A stretch of 34,633 bases of DNA from Clostridia bacterium (lineage in GTDB: Bacteria > Bacillota > Clostridia > Oscillospirales > CAG-272). The stretch lies in assembly GCA_017502975.1 (NCBI GenBank), contig JAFVTV010000051.1, positions 1-34,633 on the forward strand, given 5' to 3'. A model generated the notes under the pieces. It saw only the letters and a program-made list of their open reading frames with translations, was not told where the DNA came from and made no database searches. Positions 24,299 through 31,697 of this stretch are shown here, piece by piece (the stretch's first letter is position 1; the number at the start of each line of letters is the position of its first letter). Made by a program: the position numbers and the translations under genes.

Positions 24299-24604
24299 TT
24301 ATTGCTCAGCAGCGTCCTCTTCAACTGCCACTTCCTCAGCAAGGGGGGCATCCACAATATTGTAATCGCCCTTTTGAATGCTGTCGATCGCATTCTTTAC
24401 GGCCTTTTTGTCAGCAAGGTCCTGGTCGATCAGGGACATGATGCTGCCGCCGCCCTCCTTGGTGCCTGTCAGTGCGTTTTCCGCGCTGGCGCGCTGTCTT
24501 ACGTATTCATCGGTAATCAAACGTGCGCATTTTGCGGTAGCAATGGCAAGCTGGTAGCGGTTGTAGTTGCCTTTGGTAAGCTCATCAATAGTAGGGTAGA
24601 TCAT
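24299..24604 (-). CDS. rpoZ: RNA polymerase omega subunit
   Basis: The 101-residue protein begins MIYPTIDELTKGNYNRYQLAIATAKCARLI, the conserved omega core that helps assemble RNA polymerase, with the AVKNAIDSIQKGDY helix after it. An acidic tail of about 15 residues follows. The region at 47-57 (TGTKEGGGS) looks like a small insert relative to shorter homologues. It sits between gmk and priA, its standard place. Confidence 0.92.
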   Translation of the reverse strand: MIYPTIDELTKGNYNRYQLAIATAKCARLITDEYVRQRASAENALTGTKEGGGSIMSLIDQDLADKKAVKNAIDSIQKGDYNIVDAPLAEEVAVEEDAAEQ

Positions 24605-24642
24605 CTTGGTTCTCCTTCAAAATTTGATATGTTCAATATTTT

Positions 24643-25260
24643 TTAGCAAAAATAATCCTCAGCCGCGTTTTTGTTACGGGCGATCGCGCAGCTCTCGGCG
24701 CGCACGATGGCACGAATGTCGGCTACCGCCTCATCCGCCTTGCCGTCGCGGTTATAAATTACGTAATCGTAATCGCTGACACAGGGCACTTCCTCGCGCG
24801 TGCGCGCAAGTCGCTCCCTGATCTTTTCCTCGGTTTCCGTGCCACGGCCACGCAGGCGCGCCTCCTGCACAGCAAACGAGGGGGGGAGCAGCATAATGAG
24901 CACCGCCTCGGGATACGCCTTTTTCACGTTGCGCGCACCCTCCACCTCAATTTCCAGCAAAAGGTTACACCCGTCGGCAAGCACCGCCTCGGCCTCCTTT
25001 TTGGGTGTGCCGTAATAGTTGCCGCAATATTCGGTATATTCAAGCATCTCGCCTGCCTTGATACGTGCCTCAAACTCCTGGCGGGTAAGGTAATGATAAT
25101 TCACACCGTCGACCTCTCCGGGGCGAGGTGCGCGCGTGGTAGCGGAGATCGAATAGCGATATTCGCTATCCTCAAGCAAGGAGCCGAGCACCGTGCCCTT
25201 GCCACTGCCGGCAGGGCCGGAAACAACGATCAGCAAGCCTCTTTTTTTGCCGTCGCTCAT
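24643..25260 (-). CDS. gmk: Guanylate kinase
   Basis: Phosphorylates GMP to GDP. The P-loop is [11 protein letters not shown] (15-25), the GMP-binding region is [22 protein letters not shown], then [12 protein letters not shown] and [14 protein letters not shown]. The lid region has [17 protein letters not shown]. Length 205 is typical. Its start overlaps the remA stop by 4 bases (ATGA). Confidence 0.97.
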   Translation of the reverse strand: MSDGKKRGLLIVVSGPAGSGKGTVLGSLLEDSEYRYSISATTRAPRPGEVDGVNYHYLTRQEFEARIKAGEMLEYTEYCGNYYGTPKKEAEAVLADGCNLLLEIEVEGARNVKKAYPEAVLIMLLPPSFAVQEARLRGRGTETEEKIRERLARTREEVPCVSDYDYVIYNRDGKADEAVADIRAIVRAESCAIARNKNAAEDYFC

Positions 25261-25529
25261 CCCTCTTCCTCCGTCTCCTCATCATCGCCAATGCTTTCAT
25301 CCTCAAGGCGGTTGGCAATGGTTTCTGCCTGAATGGCAGACAGGATCACGTGCTCACTGTCGGTAATGATCACAGCGCGCGTGCGACGGCCGCACGTCAC
25401 GTCGATCGTTCTGCCCTCATCCTTTGCATCCTGTATCAAGCGCTTGACGGGCGCAGAATCGGGGCTGACCAAAGCCACCATACGGTTTGCCGCAACCATG
25501 TTACCAAAGCCAATGTTTATGAATTTCAT
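25257..25529 (-). CDS. remA: RemA-family DNA-binding regulator (DUF370)
   Basis: This 90-residue protein has the RemA layout: [27 protein letters not shown], a conserved [25 protein letters not shown] core, and a [13 protein letters not shown] helix at the end. In Bacillus subtilis RemA is an oligomeric DNA-binding activator of matrix and osmoprotectant genes; in Clostridia the role is less known. It is the first gene of the operon, and its location before gmk-rpoZ-priA is conserved across Firmicutes. Confidence 0.95.
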   Translation of the reverse strand: MKFINIGFGNMVAANRMVALVSPDSAPVKRLIQDAKDEGRTIDVTCGRRTRAVIITDSEHVILSAIQAETIANRLEDESIGDDEETEEEG

Positions 25530-25570
25530 TTTATACGCTTCCTTTCGGATTTAACATTTATACAGAGTAT

Positions 25571-25599
25571 ATTATAATACAAATAATTGTTTTTGTCAA
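25571..25599 (-). promoter_or_regulatory. SigA-type promoter of the remA-to-thiN operon
   Basis: Perfect TTGACA (25594-25599) and TATAAT (25571-25576) on the minus strand with a 17-base spacer, placing the start near 25564 and about 35 bases before the remA ATG. Gaps between the following twelve genes are under 60 bases, with several one- to four-base overlaps, so this promoter can drive the whole operon. Internal promoters are possible but I see none as good. Confidence 0.88.
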
Positions 25600-25670
25600 T
25601 CTTGTAGTTAAAATTCTTTTTGCCAAAGTCAAATTTTTAAGCCCAAAGCAAAAAAAATTCAAAAACCCCC

Positions 25671-25699
25671 TTGCAAACAGGGGCAAAATAAGGTAAAAT
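25671..25699 (+). promoter_or_regulatory. Promoter of efp
   Basis: TTGCAA (25671-25676) and TAAAAT (25694-25699) are spaced by 17 bases, about 70 bases before the efp ATG. Confidence 0.65.
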
Positions 25700-25773
25700 A
25701 AGATTAACCATATGCTTTGCCGACATTTGCAAGGCAAAAAACATGTAAATCAACCATACTTCGGAGGTATAAA

Positions 25774-26334
25774 ATGGTAGTAGCAGGCGATTTTAAAAAC
25801 GGCGTAACCTTTGACGACGGTCAGGGCAACGTGTTGCAGGTAGTTGAGTTTCAGCATGTAAAGCCCGGCAAGGGCGCGGCATTCGTTCGCACCAAGCTGA
25901 AGAACGTGATCACAGGCGCTGTGATCGAAAAGACCTTTAACCCCACTGACAAATTTGAGAATGCGTATATCGAGCGTAAAGAGATGCAATACTCCTACAA
26001 CGACGGCGATCTTTACTACTTTATGGATATGGAAACCTTCGATATGATGCCCCTGAACAGCGACAAGCTGCCCGACAGCTTTAAGTTTGTAAAAGAGGAA
26101 ATGCTTTGCAAGATCATTTCCTACAAGGGCAATGTATTTGGCGTAGAGCCCCCCACATTTGTTGAGCTTGCTGTTGCCAACACCGACCCCGGCTTTGCAG
26201 GCAACACCGCAACCAACACCCTTAAGCCCGCAACACTTGAAACGGGCGCTGAGATCAAGGTTCCGCTCTTCATCAACGAGGGCGACGTACTGAAGATCGA
26301 CACCCGCACGGGCGAATACCTCTCCCGCGCATAA
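25774..26334 (+). CDS. efp: Elongation factor P
   Basis: Relieves ribosome stalling at polyproline. The frame opens at 25717, but ATG 25774 is right: CTTCGGAGGTATAAA precedes it and [27 protein letters not shown] matches the family start. Domain I carries the [10 protein letters not shown] tip loop with the lysine that is modified in some species; domains II and III follow, ending [20 protein letters not shown]. Length 186 is standard. The stop lies 22 bases before the next gene, so the two are co-transcribed. Confidence 0.97.
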   Translation: MVVAGDFKNGVTFDDGQGNVLQVVEFQHVKPGKGAAFVRTKLKNVITGAVIEKTFNPTDKFENAYIERKEMQYSYNDGDLYYFMDMETFDMMPLNSDKLPDSFKFVKEEMLCKIISYKGNVFGVEPPTFVELAVANTDPGFAGNTATNTLKPATLETGAEIKVPLFINEGDVLKIDTRTGEYLSRA

Positions 26335-26356
26335 TAAAGCAAAAAGGAGAAGCACC

Positions 26357-26764
26357 ATGAATTTAACTGAAAAGGCAGCTTATCTTAAGGGCTTTGCTGA
26401 CGGTCTTTCCCTCACTGAGGAAACCAAGGAGGGCAAGCTGATCAAGGCGCTTATCGACATGGTCGACGCGCTGGCAAACAAGGTAGAAGAGCTCGATTGC
26501 GATGTTGAGGATCTCAACGACTACTGCGAAGAGCTTGATGAGGACCTGCACGACGTTGAGGAGGTGCTCCTTGACGAGTATGACGACGAGTGCGACGGCG
26601 ATTGCGACGAGTGCGAATTTGCTGACGAGTGCGACATGCTTGAGGACACCTACGAGGTAGAGTGCCCCGGCTGTGGCGAAACGGTTTGCTTTGATGAAAG
26701 CGTTGATCCCGCTGAGCTCGCTTGCCCTGCATGCGGCGGAAAGCTGCTCGAGGGTGAGGAATAA
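26357..26764 (+). CDS. CD1247-type zinc-ribbon protein, acidic and cysteine-rich
   Basis: The 135-residue protein has an N-terminal segment EKAAYLKGFADGLSL that matches the CD1247 N-terminal domain found in Clostridia, often downstream of efp. A long helix rich in Asp/Glu with coiled-coil character follows (34-75). Next is a very acidic Cys-containing stretch (76-95, Cys at 79, 83, 86, 92) and a C-terminal zinc ribbon with Cys103, Cys106, Cys123 and Cys126. Function is not established; the context suggests a translation- or metal-linked role, but that is only inference. AAAAAGGAG precedes the start. Confidence 0.75.
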   Translation: MNLTEKAAYLKGFADGLSLTEETKEGKLIKALIDMVDALANKVEELDCDVEDLNDYCEELDEDLHDVEEVLLDEYDDECDGDCDECEFADECDMLEDTYEVECPGCGETVCFDESVDPAELACPACGGKLLEGEE

Positions 26765-26766
26765 GT

Positions 26767-26805
26767 AAAAAGTGTCCTGCGTCATTTGCCGCAGGACACT
26801 TTTTG
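26767..26805 (+). terminator. Terminator of the efp operon
   Basis: aaaaagtgtcctgcg pairs with cgcaggacacttttt-type bases around a short loop, followed by a T run. Confidence 0.88.
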
Positions 26806-26855
26806 CAACAGATCAAAAACAAATGTCAAAAAATTAGAAATATTTTAAAAACCTC

Positions 26856-26884
26856 TTGACAGCAATCAAAGAATATGCTATACT
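26856..26884 (+). promoter_or_regulatory. Promoter of the perR-rbr operon
   Basis: TTGACA (26856-26861) and TATACT (26879-26884) with a 17-base spacer and a TGC extended -10. Transcription should start near 26891, inside the PerR box. Confidence 0.85.
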
Positions 26885-26888
26885 CTTT

Positions 26889-26903
26889 TTAGAACAATTC
26901 TAA
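26889..26903 (+). promoter_or_regulatory. PerR-type operator
   Basis: TTAGAACAATTCTAA is a 7-1-7 inverted repeat that matches the PerR-box form TTAGAATNATTCTAA at all but one arm position. It lies just after the -10, over the predicted start, as expected for repression, and precedes the perR gene itself. Confidence 0.75.
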
Positions 26904-26915
26904 AAGGAGGCGCCT

Positions 26916-27296
26916 ATGGTTCAAAAAAGAGCCGCCGTCTTAGAGGTACTGCGAAGCTCCGAGGGGCACTTGCAGGCCGATGAGATCTTTCGGCGTGTAA
27001 AGCAATACTATCCAAACATGGTGCTTGCCACGGTTTACAATAACCTGCACGCACTGACAAATGACGGCTATATCAGACACATAAAAACCGCAACGGGTGC
27101 CGATTTTTACGATAAGACACCCACACCGCACGAGCACGCGCTGTGCGTAAATTGCGGCAAGCTGATCGATGCCGATCTTGGCGATCTTGCCGCCCTGCTG
27201 CACGAGCGTGCCGACGTCCCCGTCCTTTCTTACGACCTTATTTTGCATACCGTTTGCCCTGATTGTGACAGCGGATGCAATGAAAACAACATTTAA
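26916..27296 (+). CDS. perR: Fur-family repressor, PerR type
   Basis: Metal-dependent peroxide-sensing repressor. The 126-residue protein has a winged-helix part with recognition helix ATVYNNLHAL (38-47). The dimer domain has HEHALCVNCG (72-81) and two zinc pairs, Cys77/Cys80 and Cys114/Cys117. PerR rather than Fur is favoured by the PerR-box promoter and the linked rubrerythrin. It is shorter than Bacillus PerR (145), lacking about 15-20 N-terminal residues before the first helix; AAAAGGAGG just before the ATG supports the short form. It lies 20 bases before rbr and is likely autoregulated. Confidence 0.88.
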   Translation: MVQKRAAVLEVLRSSEGHLQADEIFRRVKQYYPNMVLATVYNNLHALTNDGYIRHIKTATGADFYDKTPTPHEHALCVNCGKLIDADLGDLAALLHERADVPVLSYDLILHTVCPDCDSGCNENNI

Positions 27297-27316
27297 AATA
27301 AAAAGGAGATCATATC

Positions 27317-27856
27317 ATGAGCAAAGAACTTAAGGGCACCAAAACCGAACAAAATCTGCTTGCCGCCTTCTCGGGCGAGAGCCAAGCACGCAACAAGTAC
27401 ACCTATTTTGCAAGCGTAGCAAAAAAAGAGGGCTATGAGCAGATCAGCGCCATTTTTGCAAAGACCGCTGAAAACGAGAAGGAGCACGCAAAAATGTGGT
27501 TCAAGCTTCTTGGCGAGCTTGGCAACACTGCCGAAAATCTTGCCGCTGCCGCCGCAGGCGAGAACTACGAATGGACCGATATGTACGCCACCTTTGCCGA
27601 TGAGGCAGATGCCGAGGGCTTTACCGAGATCGCCGCAAAGTTCCGTGCCGTTGCAAAGATCGAGAAGGCACACGAGGAGCGTTACCGCGCTCTGCTTAAG
27701 AACGTAGAGATGCAAGCAGTGTTTGCAAAGAGCGAGGAGACTATGTGGGAGTGCCGCAACTGCGGTCACCTTGTTATGGGTAAGAAGGCACCTCAGGTTT
27801 GCCCTGTTTGCGTACATCCGCAGAGCTTCTTTGAGGTTCGCGCAGAGAACTATTAA
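27317..27856 (+). CDS. rbr: Rubrerythrin
   Basis: Peroxide reductase of anaerobes. The 179-residue protein has a four-helix diiron domain (Glu21 in [17 protein letters not shown] with Glu54 and His57, EADAEGF near 96-102, and EKAHEERY around 116-123). A C-terminal rubredoxin domain has Cys146, Cys149, Cys162 and Cys165. It takes electrons from NADH-linked partners to reduce hydrogen peroxide. AAAAGGAGATC is its ribosome site. It is the second gene of the perR operon. Confidence 0.96.
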   Translation: MSKELKGTKTEQNLLAAFSGESQARNKYTYFASVAKKEGYEQISAIFAKTAENEKEHAKMWFKLLGELGNTAENLAAAAAGENYEWTDMYATFADEADAEGFTEIAAKFRAVAKIEKAHEERYRALLKNVEMQAVFAKSEETMWECRNCGHLVMGKKAPQVCPVCVHPQSFFEVRAENY

Positions 27857-27870
27857 GGTGGAGGCGTCTT

Positions 27871-27965
27871 TGGCGCCGACCAAAAACACACACTTGATTT
27901 TATTAAAGTGCTAACAAATATAACCGCTTTTTCCCTTGCACAAGTAGGGGAGAAAGCGGTTTTTT
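27871..27965. repeat. 95-bp direct repeat, copy 1 (ends in the rbr terminator)
   Basis: Nearly identical to 28110-28203; only single-base length changes in A and T runs differ. It contains a strong hairpin (27922-27935 with 27947-27961) followed by six Ts, which is the rbr terminator. Confidence 0.85.
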
Positions 27966-27968
27966 GTA

Positions 27969-27993
27969 GAAATCCTTGCGGATTTCATTTTTA
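27969..27993 (+). terminator. Small hairpin with T-rich tail between the duplicated repeats
   Basis: gaaatcc (27969-27975) pairs with ggatttc (27980-27986), loop TTGC, followed by ATTTTTATTG. It stands right after the first copy's T run. Confidence 0.55.
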
Positions 27994-28109
27994 TTGTATG
28001 TGTGTTTTTTAGCCGCGCTCTCGGCACTCGACGTATTGTATACGCCTCCCGTGCCGAGATCACGCCTTCTGCATCCAAACCCGCCACCCACCGTGCGCTA
28101 TTCCGTTCT

Positions 28110-28203
28110 TGGCGCCGACCAAAACACACACTTGATTTTATTAAAGTGCTAACAAATATAACCGCTTTTTCCCTTGCACAAAGTAGGGGAGAAAGCGGTT
28201 TTT
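28110..28203. repeat. 95-bp direct repeat, copy 2 (terminator-like)
   Basis: Second copy of the 27871-27965 unit, with the same hairpin and T run. The 144 bases between the copies (27966-28109) hold the small hairpin and an 8-bp stem (ctcggcac with gtgccgag) but no supported gene. Confidence 0.85.
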
Positions 28204-28205
28204 AC

Positions 28206-28234
28206 TTGCATTTCACTTTTTTATATGCTATAAT
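28206..28234 (+). promoter_or_regulatory. Promoter of the MBL-fold gene
   Basis: A perfect TATAAT (28229-28234) with TGC extension; the -35, TTGCAT (28206-28211), is weak, 17 bases upstream. It abuts the second repeat copy. Confidence 0.65.
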
Positions 28235-28267
28235 AGTATTAATTTCAGCAAAAAGAGGTTTCAAGAT

Positions 28268-29086
28268 ATGAAATTCACGTTTCTCGGCACTGCTTCCTGC
28301 GAGGGGATCCCCGCACTGTTTTGCAACTGCCCGCGCTGTGCGGCGGCAAGAGCGCTGGGTGGAAAAAATATCAGAACACGCGCGCAAGCGCTGATCGATG
28401 ACGATATTTTGATCGATCTTCCCCCCGACACGCTCTATCATTTCCAAACACGGGGCATTGAAGGACACAAGCTGAGGCATCTGCTCGTCACACACTCCCA
28501 TTCTGACCATCTCGCGCCAAAGGAACTGCACAACCGCGGCCCCGGGCGTTGTAGCAATATGGAGATTGACGTATTACACGTGTGGTGCAGCAAGGGCTCT
28601 TACGATGCCATTACGGCAACCGCACCCTGCGAGGATTACGTAAAGATCCATCTTGTTAAGCCCTTTGAGCCCTTCACCGTCGGCAAATATCAGGTAACCG
28701 CACTGCCTGCCAATCACCACAAGGGTGACGAAGCGGTCATTTACCTGATCGTAGGAGAAAAGACGGTGCTTTATGCGCTTGATTCGGGTTATTTTTACGA
28801 CGAGGTGTTCGACTATCTCGCCGCCCACAACGTCAAACTCGATTTTGCCGTATACGATTGCTCGCTCGTGGAGCGTGAGTGGCCGCACATCATCGGGCAC
28901 ATGGGCGTTCACAGGATCCGCAAGGTCGTGGAAAAGCTCCGCGCGCTTGGCGTAGCAACCGAAAATACCGTTCATAGCATCAGCCATTTTTCGCACAACG
29001 GAAAGGCGCTGCACGCCGATATCGAAGCACTTGTGAAGGATGACGGCTATCTTGTTTCCTATGACGGGTGCGTGGTAGAGCTGTAA
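28268..29086 (+). CDS. MBL-fold metal-dependent hydrolase (PhnP-like)
   Basis: The 272-residue protein begins MKFTFLGTASCEGIPALFCNC with the PhnP-type Cys cluster (FCNCPRCAAARA). It carries the metal-binding HSHSDH at about 77-82, then a NHHKGDE loop, and the final VHSISHFSHNG. This resembles the phosphodiesterase branch of the metallo-beta-lactamase fold. A C-P lyase operon is absent, so the true substrate is open. The ribosome site is AAGAGG. It is monocistronic. Confidence 0.88.
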   Translation: MKFTFLGTASCEGIPALFCNCPRCAAARALGGKNIRTRAQALIDDDILIDLPPDTLYHFQTRGIEGHKLRHLLVTHSHSDHLAPKELHNRGPGRCSNMEIDVLHVWCSKGSYDAITATAPCEDYVKIHLVKPFEPFTVGKYQVTALPANHHKGDEAVIYLIVGEKTVLYALDSGYFYDEVFDYLAAHNVKLDFAVYDCSLVEREWPHIIGHMGVHRIRKVVEKLRALGVATENTVHSISHFSHNGKALHADIEALVKDDGYLVSYDGCVVEL

Positions 29087-29140
29087 AAAATCACCCCAAA
29101 GGCTCCTTCTCATAAGGAAGTTTAATTTCTCCTTGTAGGG
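29086..29140. repeat. Gene-3'-end repeat, left copy
   Basis: Begins in the MBL stop codon: aaaaatcacccc, then gctccttctc-taagga-gttt, ending ttgtaggg. The right copy (30081-30139) is in inverted orientation and sits at the 3' end of the convergent SPFH gene. Left and right share about 35 of the alignable bases. Confidence 0.6.
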
Positions 29141-29195
29141 ACAGGCGTCCTCGACTGTCCGCAAAGGTATAAATGCAACGCAGAAGACAAAGATT

Positions 29196-29230
29196 AACCC
29201 CGACAGATTTTTTTGATGTCTGTCGGGGTT
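29196..29230. terminator. Bidirectional terminator between the MBL and lipoprotein genes
   Basis: A perfect 12-bp stem (29196-29207 with 29219-29230), loop TTTTTTTGATG, with T-rich sequence on the plus side and TTTGTC on the minus side. Confidence 0.8.
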
Positions 29231-29261
29231 CGTTTTGTTTTATTCGTCAAATTGGAATTGG

Positions 29262-29606
29262 TCAATCAGCAATCACAACCGTAGAAAGCCCTGTTTCTTT
29301 GTCACAATACTCCATATAGATTATTTCTGTAAATTGCATAGGGTCGGTTTCGAGCACTATACCATTATGCTTTATTGTGATTTTGTAACCTTCCTTTATC
29401 TCGGTGCTTGGATTAAACCAGTTAGGTACACTATATCGTAATGTTTCTATGGCCTTTCCATCTTCTGCAATTTTTGATACAAGCAAATTGTTCTCTGTAA
29501 CTTCCATTACAACAAAATTTTCCACAGAAGTCTTGCTGTCAGCCTTGCACCCAGCCAAACACAATATACAAACCAACATCAAAACCAATACTATGTATTT
29601 TTTCAT
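29262..29606 (-). CDS. Small lipoprotein, DUF3221-like
   Basis: The 114-residue protein (ATG at 29606; the frame extends a little further but the signal peptide starts here) has KK, a hydrophobic core and lipobox LAGC with Cys20. The mature part is about 94 residues. NFVVMEVTENNLLVS, SVPNWFNPSTEIKEG and YKITIKHNGIVLETDPMQF, ending EIIYMEYCDKETGLSTVVI, resemble the DUF3221 fold, a beta-rich secreted domain of unknown role. Its codons have more A and T at third positions than its neighbours, and it lies in a repeat-rich island between convergent genes, so recent arrival is possible. Membrane-anchored extracellular location is well supported; function is not. Confidence 0.75.
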   Translation of the reverse strand: MKKYIVLVLMLVCILCLAGCKADSKTSVENFVVMEVTENNLLVSKIAEDGKAIETLRYSVPNWFNPSTEIKEGYKITIKHNGIVLETDPMQFTEIIYMEYCDKETGLSTVVIAD

Positions 29607-29639
29607 ACTATCACATTCCTTTGTCAAATTCTTATCTAT

Positions 29640-30080
29640 CGTTCCGTTTTATCGCCAATTATGCCTTTGTATTGCAAAGGCATATCGGGCAAAGCCCATA
29701 TTCCTAAAGGAAGCACAAGCGCGTCCATAAGCTCCCTCCGGGTGGGCGCGACGCGTTAAGAAAATATGCCGGTGGCATATTTTTAGCCAAAGCGGGAAGC
29801 AAGCTGTGCTTGCGACCAGGGCCGAAGGCTGTCAGCGAAGCTGACTGAGGGAGAGCGCGATACAATAAGTTTTATCCAAAACTAAAGTTACGCAGGCTCC
29901 TTCCACCGCTAACGCGGTCCCCCTCCCTCTCGGAGGGAGGCCTTTCGTTAGCCTCATTATAACAAAAATCGGCAGAGAAAACAATATCTCTGCCGAAATT
30001 TATTGGTGTATCTTAGGGGAGGCGTTTCGCCTCCCGTTTTATCGTTGAAAATAGGATATTAGCGGGAGGGGAAAGCCCTC
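29640..30080. repeat. Repeat-rich island with a chain of short perfect hairpins
   Basis: No gene is visible. Hairpins seen are: 29660-29684 (tatgcctttg/caaaggcata), 29687-29697, 29761-29783 (aaaatatgcc/ggcatatttt), 29902-29941 (palindromic family also at 34530-34569), 29970-29997 (tcggcagaga/tctctgccga, T-rich on the minus side, a likely SPFH-operon terminator), 30017-30035 (gggaggcg/cgcctccc) and 30064-30083. Confidence 0.7.
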
Positions 30081-30139
30081 CCCTACAATTTGGTTATTCA
30101 AACATCCTTACGAGAAGGAGCGTAAACGGGGTGATTTTT
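30081..30139. repeat. Gene-3'-end repeat, right copy
   Basis: Inverted copy of 29086-29140, four bases downstream of the SPFH stop; see the left copy. Confidence 0.6.
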
Positions 30140-30142
30140 CTT

Positions 30143-31078
30143 TTATTGTTCAGGGTTTTTGGTAACCTCAGTAAAGGTTGTGGCAAGCCCTGCAAGGGAC
30201 TGCAGCTCAGAGGGGATGATGATCTTGGTTGCCTTGCCGTCTGCAACCTTGGCAAGTGCCTCAAGGCTCTTGAGTGTGAGGACCTCTTGACCGGGCTTTA
30301 CGGCATTCAGCATCTTAAGGCCGGCTGCAGTTGCCTCCTGCACCTTGAGAATTGCCTCTGCCTCACCCTCTGCCTCGCGGATCTTTACCTCGCGCTCAGC
30401 CTCTGCACGCAGAATAGCCGCCTGCTTCTCTGCCTCGGCGTCAAGAATGGCAGACTGCTTACGGCCCTCGGCAAGCAAAATGGCAGAATTCTTTTCACCC
30501 TCCGCACGCAGGATCAGCTCGCGGCGCTCGCGCTCTGCCTTCATCTGCTTTTCCATCGCGTCTTGAATTTCACGCGGCGGAATGATATTTTTCAGCTCCA
30601 CACGGTTGACCTTGATGCCCCAAGCATCGGTTGCTTCGTCAAGAATGGTACGCATGCGCGTATTGATGGTATCGCGTGACGTGAGCGTGCCGTCAAGATC
30701 AAGCTCGCCGATCATATTACGGAGCGTGGTGGCAGTCAGATTTTCGATGGCGAAAATGGGATTGGTAACACCGTAGGCATAGAGCTTGCAGTCCGTGATC
30801 TGATAATACACGATCGTATCGATCTGCATGCGAACGTTATCCTTGGTAATAACCGATTGGGGTGGAAAGTCAACGACCTGCTCCATAAGGTTTACCCTTT
30901 TGCTGATACGGTCAATGAACGGGATCTTTACGTGAAGACCGTTTTTCCAGGTTTCGTGATAGGAGCCAAGGCGCTCCACCACGTATGCGTGCGCCTGCGG
31001 CACCACGTGAATGTTGGTAATGATCGCGATCAGGATCAACACCAAAATAATGCAAATTGCTATAATAAGACCTGTCAT
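30143..31078 (-). CDS. SPFH/Band 7 membrane scaffold protein
   Basis: The 311-residue protein starts with one membrane span (3-24) and VVPQAHAYVVERLGSYHETW, then the SPFH/stomatin core (to about 190, with NIHVVPQAHAYVVERLG and AIENLTATTLRNMIGELDLD). A long Ala/Glu-rich coiled coil follows (about 185-265). It resembles QmcA/paraslipin proteins that organise membrane proteins. It is co-transcribed with the upstream NfeD gene (21-base gap), the classical SPFH-NfeD pair. Flotillin-like scaffold role is inferred from family. AAAAGGAG is the ribosome site. Confidence 0.93.
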   Translation of the reverse strand: MTGLIIAICIILVLILIAIITNIHVVPQAHAYVVERLGSYHETWKNGLHVKIPFIDRISKRVNLMEQVVDFPPQSVITKDNVRMQIDTIVYYQITDCKLYAYGVTNPIFAIENLTATTLRNMIGELDLDGTLTSRDTINTRMRTILDEATDAWGIKVNRVELKNIIPPREIQDAMEKQMKAERERRELILRAEGEKNSAILLAEGRKQSAILDAEAEKQAAILRAEAEREVKIREAEGEAEAILKVQEATAAGLKMLNAVKPGQEVLTLKSLEALAKVADGKATKIIIPSELQSLAGLATTFTEVTKNPEQ

Positions 31079-31099
31079 ATTTATTCTCCTTTTAATTTT

Positions 31100-31519
31100 T
31101 TATTTCACGATCAATTTTACGCCCTTGACCTCCAGCACCTCTACCTGTGTACCCACAGGAATGATGCGATCGGGGTCCTTTGCGCGTGCCGACCAGCGAA
31201 GTCCGTGAAGCTTGACCTCGCCGCGCTCAGAAATGTTAGAGATCTCCTCGGTTACAAGTGCGCTCTCACCGATCAATGCGTCAACGTTGGTTTTTGTGCT
31301 TTTGTTTTTGAGCAGCTTTTTGCAAAGCGGTCTTGTGGAAAAGACCAATACAAGCCCCACCGCGACAAACACAAGGATCTGAACGGGCACGGGCACCTTG
31401 AGAAAGGCAAGCACCATAGAGATCAGCGCAGCAGGAAAAAACCATATCGCAACAAGATCTGAGGTGAATGCCTCCGTAAGCAATGCCAGTGCCAAAATAA
31501 CGATCCAAAAATACGGCAT
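31100..31519 (-). CDS. NfeD-family membrane protein
   Basis: The 139-residue protein has two to three membrane spans (3-20, 22-43, 47-62) and a C-terminal OB-fold (80-139, with LIGESALVTEEISNISERGEVKLHG and VGTQVEVLEVKGVKLIVK). This short form, without protease domain, pairs with SPFH proteins in bacteria. GAAGGGAGG is the ribosome site. It is the first gene of the two-gene operon. Confidence 0.92.
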   Translation of the reverse strand: MPYFWIVILALALLTEAFTSDLVAIWFFPAALISMVLAFLKVPVPVQILVFVAVGLVLVFSTRPLCKKLLKNKSTKTNVDALIGESALVTEEISNISERGEVKLHGLRWSARAKDPDRIIPVGTQVEVLEVKGVKLIVK

Positions 31520-31563
31520 CAGTTTTCCTCCCTTCAGACAAACATAACGTTTTGTCCTCTTTC

Positions 31564-31592
31564 AGTATACCATTTTACAAGGACACTGTCAA
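31564..31592 (-). promoter_or_regulatory. SigA-type promoter of the NfeD-SPFH operon
   Basis: TTGACA (31587-31592) and TATACT (31564-31569) on the minus strand, 17-base spacer, TGG extended -10. Confidence 0.82.
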
Positions 31593-31697
31593 GGCGACTA
31601 AGGGATAACGGCGGGCAATGGGGAGCGATTTTGAGGCATTTTTGACAATTATACCGTCTCTATATTCTTTTTTGAGTGAAAAAGCGATTTGTAGCCC

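Noticed and set aside
27903..28129. Two 60-70 codon frames on the minus strand across the duplicated repeat
   Set aside because: Arg-rich, without ribosome sites, overlapping terminators and the repeat; they look repeat-derived rather than coding.
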